Of a stretch of DNA of 23,892 nt, positions 7,765 through 14,376 are shown piece after piece. The stretch is taken from NCBI GenBank assembly GCA_964431205.1, contig CAYSIX010000030.1:1-23892 (forward strand), written 5' to 3'. Position 1 is the first letter of the stretch; every line of letters begins with the position of its first letter. This DNA is from CAYSIX01 sp964431205 (GTDB lineage Bacteria; Planctomycetota; Phycisphaerae; Phycisphaerales; Phycisphaeraceae). The position numbers and the translations under genes were made by a program. The notes beneath the pieces are model-generated. The model was not told the DNA's origin. It ran no database searches and saw nothing but the letters and a program-made list of their open reading frames with translations.

Positions 7765-7867
7765 CAACGGTTATCGAACGTGTCACCGGCGCGACGACGG
7801 GGGTGGCGGGCGTCCGCCACGGCGACCGGGTTGCTTGACGGACACGGGGGCAGCGAAGGGCGGAACC

Positions 7868-8638
7868 ATGAAACGACGTCTTGCTTCATGCGCGGCCGCG
7901 GGCGCGGCCCTGGCCGTCGGCGCCGGCGCGGGCGCCGACACCATCGAACTCACGGGCGTCATCCGTGACTTCACCATCGACCACCCGGACATGGAGTACC
8001 CCGACAAGAGCTTTGGCGTGCGGACCGACCTGGTGATGCACGAGCTCGGGCCCGACGGCAAGCCCGTGCTCAACACCGGCGCCAACTACGAGTCCGGCAT
8101 GATCAGCGGGCCCGAGTCGTTCGACCAGTGGTTCCGCGACGTGCCCGGCGTCAACGTCGCCGTGCCCTACACCATCACGCTCGACAACGGGCAGGAGGGC
8201 CCCGGCGGCGTCTACTCCTTCGCGATGGAGAAGCCCGACTATTTCTTCCCCATCGACGGGCAGGGCTTCGGCGACTCCCAGACCGTCTCCACCGGCACGC
8301 ACAACTTCTACTTCACCTACGAGATCCACACCCAGTTCACCTACACCGACCCGGCCGACCGCGACTTCGACATGGAGTTCACCTTCACCGGGGACGACGA
8401 CGTGTGGGTGTTCATCAACGGCAAGCTGGCGGTGGACCTCGGCGGGGTGCACGGCCAGGCCCAGGCCTCGGTCAACCTCGACGAGCAGGCCGAGGCCCTG
8501 GGCCTCGAGCCCGGCGGGACCTACACGCTCGACTTCTTCTTCGCCGAGCGCCACACCACCGAGTCCAACTTCCGCATCGAGACCACCATGGAACTCGAGG
8601 GCGTGTCGCCGACGTCGATCAGCCCGGCGTACGACTGA
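7868..8638 (+). CDS. Secreted fibro-slime domain protein, copy 2
   Basis: The 256-residue product is a paralogue of the protein at 6649. It has a signal peptide (MKRRLASCAAAGAALAVGAGAGA, then DTIELTG), the fibro-slime core with its Asp cluster at residues 176-178, and the same LDEQAEALGLEPGGTY and ERHTTESNFRIETT blocks. A 65-nt run (8375-8439) is identical to 7192-7256. The region around residues 25-120 is more diverged (short insertions, different loops), which may be where ligand specificity differs. The ATG at 7868 has GAAGGG at 7855-7860 as its ribosome site, and a terminator follows at 8727. It ends SPAYD. An in-frame start far upstream is possible on paper but would read through the terminator at 7508. 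Confidence 0.9.
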   Translation: MKRRLASCAAAGAALAVGAGAGADTIELTGVIRDFTIDHPDMEYPDKSFGVRTDLVMHELGPDGKPVLNTGANYESGMISGPESFDQWFRDVPGVNVAVPYTITLDNGQEGPGGVYSFAMEKPDYFFPIDGQGFGDSQTVSTGTHNFYFTYEIHTQFTYTDPADRDFDMEFTFTGDDDVWVFINGKLAVDLGGVHGQAQASVNLDEQAEALGLEPGGTYTLDFFFAERHTTESNFRIETTMELEGVSPTSISPAYD

Positions 8639-8704
8639 TCCCATCCGTGGCCACGCCGCTCGGGTGCGATCGGCGCAGGCCACGAACCCCAACGCGAACC
8701 GCTG

Positions 8705-10606
8705 TCATCGGCAGTGGATTCGACTCACGGCGCCGCGTCCGGGTGGGGACGCGGCGTCGTCTTTTTGTTCGACCGGCCCCGTGCGACGTGACACCCCGCG
8801 CCCTCGAACCCCGCCCAGCCCCAGCAGCACCGCGCTGCAAAACGCGATGCCCGCCGGCTCCGGGATCGACGCCGCGACCACCGTCCCGAAGTTCACCTGC
8901 CACAGCCCCAGGTCAAACGCGTCCACGTCACCGTCCAGGTCCGCGTCGCCGTCGCGCACCTTCGCCCCCGGGCCCCGCCCGAAGCCCACCTGCCACAGCC
9001 CCAGGTCGAACGCGTCCACGTCGCCATCCAGATCGAAATCGCCCGGCGTCGCGCGCACCGTCACGCGGAACAGCCCCTCCGAGCCGTCCCCAAACGCCAG
9101 ACGAAACGCCACCTCCCGATGATTGTTCATCGACACCGGCCGCCCATCCCCCGGGCTCGCCCCGCTGACCAGCTCCACGTCGGCGACCAGCCGTTCGTCT
9201 GCGGGACCCACCGGCCAACTCTGTCCCGCAACCACGACCGGGCCCAGCTCCCCACGCAACGCGTCCCACACCCACAGGCCGCGACCCTCACCCTCCGCCA
9301 GCACTCCGATGAACGCCACGTCCCCCAGCGCGTTGACCTGCGGCAGCTCGAAGCCGGCAAACGCCCCGCCGCCCGATCCCGGCGCCGCGCCCGATTCCCG
9401 GGCCACCAGACGCGGCCCGTCTCCCGCGCCCGGCCCGTCCGCACGCACCCAAAGAGTCTCGTCGTTCTGACTGGTCACCCCCTCGCCCGTCAGGCCCGTG
9501 CGGAACGCGATCACCCGATCGTCGAACGCCACCCGCGAGGGGAGGTTGCCGAACGCCGCGCCGCCGGTCCCGGGCGCGTCGTCGCCCTCGCGCACGATCA
9601 ACTCGAACACACCGGGCTGCGGGTCGATCCAGATGCCGGTGTTGTTCGCCTCGCCGACGCCGGGCCCGGAGACCTGCGCCGTGAACGCCTGGGCCGCGCC
9701 GTCGAGCGACGGTGAAAACAGGCCGAGGAAGACGCCGCCGTCGACGCCGGGCGCGGGCTGGCCGGCGCGGACCGCGACACGAAGGTTTTCGTTTGGCACG
9801 TCCCGGCGGGCGATGGCGACGGCCTGGTTCGGTGGCACGCCGCCCAGCTCGGCGCGAAAGGCGGCGTCCACGTCGCCGATCACCGGGTCGCCGAGCGCCT
9901 GATAGGTCACGGCGCCCAGGTCGGGCACGGGGTCGCCCTCGCGGGCGATGGCCTGCGGGGGTTGAGCGGGTTGAGCGAGCCAGACGGCGGCGTTGGTCGA
10001 GCCGCTGGTGTCGCTGCCGACGAGCGTGGCGTGGAAGGCGGCCGCGCCGTCGCGGTTGATGGCCGGTTCCGAGAGGCTGCCGAAGCGGGTGTTGCCCGAG
10101 CCGTCGTCGAGCCCGGGCGCGGGCCGATCGCGGCGGGCGAGCAGGCGCAGGCCGGTGCCGGGGTTGCGGACCCACGGGCCGCGGTTGTTGAAGAAGGTGG
10201 CGTCGCCGCCGGTGAGCGAGGCCTGGAAGGCGACGCCGCCGCGGCCGAACGCCGGGGCGTCGCTGATGAACGTGTTGAACCGTGCGCCGCCGGGGCCGGG
10301 CGCGGTCTGCCCCTCGCGGGCGACCAGGGTCAGGACGTTGTCACCGTCGGGCGCCCAGAGGCCGCGATCGTTGTCGCTGCCGACGCCCGGGCCGGTGAGC
10401 GTGGCGAAGAAGGCGACACGGCCGTCGCGGTCGATCGCGGGCGCGCCGAAGTCGGCGAACGTCGCGCCGCCCGCCTGCGGTGCGGCCTCGCCGGTGAGCG
10501 TCATGACCACGGTGTGAACCTCGACGGCGGCCGTCGGCACCGCTGAGGCGGTGTAGATCGTCAGCACGGCCGACCACCAGGCCTTACGTGTTTGTGCCGG
10601 TCGCAT
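8705..10606 (-). CDS. Secreted repeat protein (DUF7453-like) with dockerin-like repeats and PEP-CTERM signal
   Basis: The 633-residue exported protein starts at ATG 10606 (TAAGGG lies just upstream), with a signal peptide-like RKAWWSAVLTIYTASAVPTAA. The body consists of seven or eight repeats of about 65 residues with a pattern like LVAREGxxAPGxGGAxF...INxxGxVAFxAxLTGxGV. This resembles the choice-of-anchor DUF7453 family of planctomycetes, and the repeat number suggests a beta propeller. Residues 522-575 hold two dockerin-like units (DLDGDVDAFDLGLWQ, twice). A PEP-CTERM signal (IPEPAGIAF..., about 581-608) follows, implying processing by an exosortase. An odd 25-residue tail follows the final arginines. 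An upstream TTG at 10642 is an alternative start, and a possible -10 (TAGAAT) lies at 10667-10662. Function is unknown. Confidence 0.85.
   Translation of the reverse strand: MRPAQTRKAWWSAVLTIYTASAVPTAAVEVHTVVMTLTGEAAPQAGGATFADFGAPAIDRDGRVAFFATLTGPGVGSDNDRGLWAPDGDNVLTLVAREGQTAPGPGGARFNTFISDAPAFGRGGVAFQASLTGGDATFFNNRGPWVRNPGTGLRLLARRDRPAPGLDDGSGNTRFGSLSEPAINRDGAAAFHATLVGSDTSGSTNAAVWLAQPAQPPQAIAREGDPVPDLGAVTYQALGDPVIGDVDAAFRAELGGVPPNQAVAIARRDVPNENLRVAVRAGQPAPGVDGGVFLGLFSPSLDGAAQAFTAQVSGPGVGEANNTGIWIDPQPGVFELIVREGDDAPGTGGAAFGNLPSRVAFDDRVIAFRTGLTGEGVTSQNDETLWVRADGPGAGDGPRLVARESGAAPGSGGGAFAGFELPQVNALGDVAFIGVLAEGEGRGLWVWDALRGELGPVVVAGQSWPVGPADERLVADVELVSGASPGDGRPVSMNNHREVAFRLAFGDGSEGLFRVTVRATPGDFDLDGDVDAFDLGLWQVGFGRGPGAKVRDGDADLDGDVDAFDLGLWQVNFGTVVAASIPEPAGIAFCSAVLLGLGGVRGRGVSRRTGPVEQKDDAASPPGRGAVSRIHCR
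8727..8766 (+). terminator. Rho-independent terminator after fibro-slime copy 2
   Basis: A 14-bp stem (8727-8740 with 8747-8760, core GCCGCGTCC / GGACGCGGC, one G-U pair) with loop GGGTGG, then C and TTTTT at 8762-8766. It overlaps the 3' end of the convergent gene on the other strand. Confidence 0.88.
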
Positions 10607-10693
10607 AAGACCCTTAGCCCTTGGTTCTTGGATCGAGGCCAAATCGACAAGTAAGGCGGCGATTCTACGCGACGGGCGCCGCCACGAACGCGA

Positions 10694-11980
10694 TCAAACC
10701 CGCCGGATCACCAGCGAGTCGTTCTGCCCGCCGAAGCCGAAGCTGTTGGACAGGCAGACCTCGACCTCGGCGTCGCGTGCGGCGTTGGGGATGTAGTCCA
10801 GGTCGCACTCGGGGTCGCGGTTGTGCAGGTTTCGCGTCGGGGGGAGCTTCTGATCGCGGATGGCCAGGACGCAGGTGATCGCCTCGACGACGCCGGCGGC
10901 GGCGATCAGGTGGCCCATCATGCTCTTGATCGAGCTGACGGGCACCGAGGGGGCGGCGTCGGCGAAGACGAGCTTGATCGCGCGGGTCTCGATCGAGTCG
11001 TTTTCCTTGGTGCCGGTGCCGTGCGCGGAGATGTAGTGGATGTCGCGGGGCCCGACGCCGGCGTGCTGCATGGCTTGTCGCATGGCGACGGCGGCGCCGC
11101 GGCCCTCGGGGTGGATGTCGGTGATGCGGTAGGCGTCGGCGGTCGAGCCGTAGCCGGCGACCTCGGCCAGCGGGCGGGCGCCGCGGGCCTCGGCGTGATC
11201 GAGCGTCTCGAGGATGATGATGCCCGCGCCCTCGCCGAGGACGAACCCGTCGCGGTCGGCGCTGAACGGGCGTGAGGCGCCCTGCGGGTCGTCGTTGCGG
11301 TTGGACAGGGCGGTCAGACGGTTGAACCCGGTGACGCCGAGCGGGTGGATCATGGTGTGGGCCCCGCCGCTGATCATGACGTCGGCGTCGCCGCGGCGGA
11401 GGATCTCGGTCGCCTCGCCGATCGCCTGGGTGGACGCGGCGCAGGCGGTCAGGCAGTTGTACGCCGGCCCGTGGGCGTCGAACTCCATCGCCAGGTGGGT
11501 CAGCGGCATGTTCGGCTCCTGCTCGATCTCGCGCGTCGCGTCCATGCGCGCGGTGGCGACGGCGGCCCACCGGGCGGCGTTGACCTGGCGCTGCTGCTCA
11601 TCCCAGCCGGCGAGGTTGGAGGCGACGTAGTTGTCGAAGTCGAGCGAGCCCTCGCCGGAGCCGAGGTAGATGCCCAGGCGGTCGCGGTCGAGGGCGTGGT
11701 AATCGTCGAGCCCGGCGTCGCGCCACGCCTGCGCCGCGGCGCCCAGGGCGAAGCGCGTGTTGAGCCCGACGCCCTCGTGCAGCTCGGGATGGCCGAGGAA
11801 CTGACGATAGTCGTAGTTCTGCACCTCGGCGGCGAAGGTGGTCGGAAAGGTGCTGGCGTCGAAGTGGCCGATGCGGTTGATGCCGGACTCGGCCGCGAGC
11901 AGCCGACGCCAGACGGTCTCGACGTCGTGACCCAGCGGCGTGACCCAGCCCATGCCGGTGATGACGATTCGCGTGGTCAT
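10694..11980 (-). CDS. Beta-ketoacyl-ACP synthase, FabF/KAS II family (intact, KS-alpha-like)
   Basis: This thiolase-fold enzyme extends acyl chains with malonyl-ACP. It has 428 residues, normal for FabF. The complete Cys-His-His set is present: Cys180 in CLTACAAST, His320 in SAHGTGT, and His357 in SIKSMMGH with Lys352. The C-terminal SNSFGFGGQN is also typical. Its ATG overlaps the stop of the MNT-HEPN gene (ATGA, 11980-11977), so translation is probably coupled. The next ketosynthase in the same operon has lost its catalytic residues, so this protein may be the active half of a KS-alpha/KS-beta pair rather than the housekeeping FabF. No acyl carrier protein, ketoreductase or malonyltransferase gene is in the window, so the product cannot be named. 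Confidence 0.95.
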   Translation of the reverse strand: MTTRIVITGMGWVTPLGHDVETVWRRLLAAESGINRIGHFDASTFPTTFAAEVQNYDYRQFLGHPELHEGVGLNTRFALGAAAQAWRDAGLDDYHALDRDRLGIYLGSGEGSLDFDNYVASNLAGWDEQQRQVNAARWAAVATARMDATREIEQEPNMPLTHLAMEFDAHGPAYNCLTACAASTQAIGEATEILRRGDADVMISGGAHTMIHPLGVTGFNRLTALSNRNDDPQGASRPFSADRDGFVLGEGAGIIILETLDHAEARGARPLAEVAGYGSTADAYRITDIHPEGRGAAVAMRQAMQHAGVGPRDIHYISAHGTGTKENDSIETRAIKLVFADAAPSVPVSSIKSMMGHLIAAAGVVEAITCVLAIRDQKLPPTRNLHNRDPECDLDYIPNAARDAEVEVCLSNSFGFGGQNDSLVIRRV

Positions 11981-12774
11981 TCCGCCAGCTCCCCGAGAAA
12001 ACCCTGCACCTCGTCGCGCAGGATGGGCAGGTGCTTATGAACAACGTCCCAGACGACCTGCGGATCCGTGTGCTGATACTGATGCACCAGACGATTGCGC
12101 ATCGCGACGATTTCTTTGAGTGCGGTGATCCGTTGCTCGGCTTCAGGGTTTGCCTTGCGCAAGCTTCCCGCGGCTTCGCCGATCGTGATCAGGTGTCGCT
12201 CGACGGCGGCTTGCAACAGCGGGTCGCTACAGAATGATTCCTTCTCAACGTCCGCACAGAACCCGAGGATAGCCTTGCAGGATTCCAGGATGTCGCTCAG
12301 TACACCGCGCGTTCGATTGGCCTTGTGCTCCCGCTCGGTCATGGATGGGCCCCCTGTTTCTCGCGCCGGAGCCTCTTCCCCATAGATGGTCAGACCGGAC
12401 AGATCAACCTCTCTCTGGAGGAAGCGGTTGGTCATCAGTAGCCGCTCGACGACATCGACGTCGCGCCCGAACAACTCGGACAGCTCGTTCATCAGGCCGG
12501 TGACCTGACCGTCCCATGGAAGCTCCAGCCGCCTGTCGAACTCGACCACGAAATCCAGGTCGCTGGACTGTGGCGAGAAGTCGTCTCGCAGGGCCGAACC
12601 GAACAGCACCAGCCTGCGCACGCAGTACTTGCGACAAATCTCCTCGAGCGCTGCGGGGTCGACCGCGAGCGCTCGATTCACGCGCGTCGCTTCGGTGAGT
12701 TGGGCGTGTGCGATCATGCCGTCGGCCTCATGTCGGGCACCATCAGCATATGCGCTTGCGGTGCCACGTCTCAT
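11977..12774 (-). CDS. Fused MNT nucleotidyltransferase - HEPN RNase (MntA-HepT-like toxin-antitoxin in one chain)
   Basis: Two domains normally encoded by separate genes are joined in 265 residues. The first (about 20-131) is a minimal nucleotidyltransferase: LVLFGSALRDD (Gly59-Ser60), then SDLD with Asp72 and Asp74, and Asp105/Asp107 in GRDVDVVE. After a linker (about 133-144), a HEPN/DUF86 domain runs from 145 to 265 with RNRLVHQY (Arg226, His231, Tyr233), the RX4HXY motif. In known pairs, HepT is an RNase toxin and MntA silences it by adding AMP to the motif tyrosine. Met145 (ATG at 12342) follows a G-rich stretch and could allow separate HEPN translation. The gene overlaps both neighbours by ATGA and is visibly lower in G+C (53% at 12061-12120 against 75% at 11881-11940), suggesting acquisition. 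An alternative start is ATG 12717. Confidence 0.88.
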   Translation of the reverse strand: MRRGTASAYADGARHEADGMIAHAQLTEATRVNRALAVDPAALEEICRKYCVRRLVLFGSALRDDFSPQSSDLDFVVEFDRRLELPWDGQVTGLMNELSELFGRDVDVVERLLMTNRFLQREVDLSGLTIYGEEAPARETGGPSMTEREHKANRTRGVLSDILESCKAILGFCADVEKESFCSDPLLQAAVERHLITIGEAAGSLRKANPEAEQRITALKEIVAMRNRLVHQYQHTDPQVVWDVVHKHLPILRDEVQGFLGELAE

Positions 12775-14147
12775 CCCTCAAATCGTTTGAGCACCAACGC
12801 CGTGTTCTGGCCGCCGAACCCGGTGGCGTAGACCAGGGCGTGGCGCAGCTCGGCCGGGCGTGTCGCGGCGTTGCCCCCCACGCCGTCCAACGGCTCGTCG
12901 CGGTTGACGATCGCCGGCAGCGTCTGGGTCGCCAGCGCCTTGGCCGCGATCGCCAGCTCCAGCGCCCCGGCGCCGGCCCCGCAGTTGCCCAGCATCGTCT
13001 TGGGCGACAGCACCGCCACGTCCTTGAGCCGATCGCCGAACACACGCCGCAGCGCCGCCAACTCGGCGTGGTCCCACGCCGGCACCCCGCTGCCGAACGG
13101 CACGATCAGGTCGATCGCCTCCGGCTCAACGCCCGCCTCGCGCGTCGCCGCCCGGATCGCCGAGGCGATGCTCCGACCGTCCTGCTCCGGCTCGCGATTT
13201 CGCCTGGCGCGGTTCACGCTCTGGCTGGCGCCGAACCCGAGCACCTCGCAGTAGGCCCGCGGATCGCCGTCGTCCGCCTCGGCCCGCTTACCGAACGTCT
13301 CCAGCGCCTCGAGCACGACGATGCCCCCGCCCTCGCCGATCACCATCCCCGCCGCGGCGCGATCGAACGGGCGCACCGCCGCCGTCGGCTCGCCCTCCGG
13401 CGGGTTGCCGCGCGTCGTCAGCCGACCCGTGAGCTGCTGACGCAGGTACGCCATCGGGTTCAGCTTGCTCTCGGCCCCGCCGCAGAAGCACAGGTCCGCC
13501 TGACCCCGCTGGATGACGCGCAGCGACTCGCCGACGCTCAGCCCGCCGGACGCCTCGCCGCACGTGATCGTGTTGCTGGGCCCCTGCGTATCGTGGATGA
13601 TCGTCACGTGGCAGGCCAGCATGTTCGGCAGGTACTTCAGCAGCCACAGCGGCGTGAGGTGGAACATGCCCTCGCGGCCCCACTGGTGCATGTCGAAGTC
13701 GCCGGCGTTCGAGCCCTCGGCCACACGCGCCTGGACCAGCGCCTCGGTCAGCTCGTCGAGGTCGGCCGCGATCAGCCCCGCGCCGATGTGGCAGCCCATG
13801 CGGACCGGGGCGTAGCTGGGCTGGAAGTCGTCGGCCTTGGCCGCGTCCGGGTCGGTGCCCTTGGTCCGCAGGGCGGCGTCGCGGGCGGCCAGGTCGGCGC
13901 CGGCCACCGCCAGCTCGATGTCCCGGGCCATGACCTTGGTCGCCTTTCGGTAGGTCTTGGGCACGTGCTGGTTGACCTTGAACTCGCGGAGCTCGGCGGC
14001 GACGCGGCAATCGAAGCCCGCGGGGTCGAACGCCTCGATCGGCCCGATCGCCGACCGGCCGGCGCAGACCGCTTCCCAGGTGGGATCGATGCCCAGTCCG
14101 AGCCCGCTGATCGGCCCCAGACCGCTGATGACGACGCGGCGTGCCAT
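12771..14147 (-). CDS. Degenerate ketosynthase (KS-beta / chain-length-factor-like)
   Basis: This 458-residue FabF-fold protein begins MARRVVISGLGPISGLG and ends ATGFGGQNTALVLKRF, both typical of ketosynthases. Alignment by eye to the intact enzyme at 10694 shows all three catalytic positions changed. The nucleophile Cys becomes Glu198 (GPSNTITCGEASGG), the first His becomes Phe351 (VPFGSG in place of AHGTGT), and the second His becomes Asn388 (SPKTMLGN). Lys383 is kept. Chain-length factors of type II polyketide systems carry a similar loss (usually Cys to Gln) and act as partners of the active KS. An insertion near 155-185 (rich in Trp, Leu, Met) sets it apart from FabF. It is the first gene of the operon, and its stop overlaps the next ATG. 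An upstream GTG at 14156 is an alternative start. The role as non-catalytic partner is inferred. Confidence 0.88.
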   Translation of the reverse strand: MARRVVISGLGPISGLGLGIDPTWEAVCAGRSAIGPIEAFDPAGFDCRVAAELREFKVNQHVPKTYRKATKVMARDIELAVAGADLAARDAALRTKGTDPDAAKADDFQPSYAPVRMGCHIGAGLIAADLDELTEALVQARVAEGSNAGDFDMHQWGREGMFHLTPLWLLKYLPNMLACHVTIIHDTQGPSNTITCGEASGGLSVGESLRVIQRGQADLCFCGGAESKLNPMAYLRQQLTGRLTTRGNPPEGEPTAAVRPFDRAAAGMVIGEGGGIVVLEALETFGKRAEADDGDPRAYCEVLGFGASQSVNRARRNREPEQDGRSIASAIRAATREAGVEPEAIDLIVPFGSGVPAWDHAELAALRRVFGDRLKDVAVLSPKTMLGNCGAGAGALELAIAAKALATQTLPAIVNRDEPLDGVGGNAATRPAELRHALVYATGFGGQNTALVLKRFEG

Positions 14148-14156
14148 AGGCGGCAC

Positions 14157-14162
14157 AGTCTA
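14157..14162 (-). promoter_or_regulatory. Candidate -10 box for the ketosynthase operon
   Basis: On the minus strand TAGACT is followed by GTGCCGCCT and then ATG at 14147. Transcription would begin about 2-3 nt before the start codon, giving a nearly leaderless message. No clear -35 box or Shine-Dalgarno is seen. The 229-nt gap to the divergent GH4 gene also holds the TACAAT box at 14308. Confidence 0.4.
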
Positions 14163-14307
14163 TCCGGGCCGGTGTCGGGGTGGCGACGGGCCGCACGTAC
14201 GCTCGCCCCCCGGTCGCCGAGAGCGCTGCGAGCGCCCCCGGGCCCCGACGAGGCCGCCCATGACCAAAAAAACGTTTCATCGGCCTCTCGATCGCTCCTT
14301 GACACCG

Positions 14308-14313
14308 TACAAT
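14308..14313 (+). promoter_or_regulatory. Candidate -10 box for the GH4 gene
   Basis: TACAAT lies 63 nt before the ATG at 14377, in otherwise G+C-rich DNA. A TTGACA at 14299-14304 is only 3 nt away, far too close to act as its -35. Weak prediction. Confidence 0.3.
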
Positions 14314-14376
14314 AGGCTTCGCGGCTCGGCCGCCCCCGCCGTCGTGGACGGGCGATATGCCTTGGAGTTGACATTC

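Larger units (their letters stand above)
7456..7867 (+). other. Gene-free stretch: terminator of copy 1 and leader of fibro-slime copy 2
   Basis: These 412 bases hold the terminator at 7508-7545, the 13-bp element at 7752-7764 and a perfect hairpin GTGGCGG-gcgt-CCGCCAC at 7803-7820. An open frame runs through most of it in phase with copy 2. It begins inside the terminator and lacks any signal peptide or domain, so I treat it as untranslated leader. Confidence 0.7.

Noticed and set aside
7511..7867. N-terminal extension of fibro-slime copy 2 from a start at 7511
   Set aside because: It would start inside the intrinsic terminator at 7508-7545 and place the signal peptide in the middle of the protein. 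ATG 7868 has a Shine-Dalgarno and a normal signal peptide.
14299..14313. TTGACA followed by TACAAT as a sigma-70 promoter
   Set aside because: The two hexamers are only 3 nt apart, so they cannot act together as -35 and -10.
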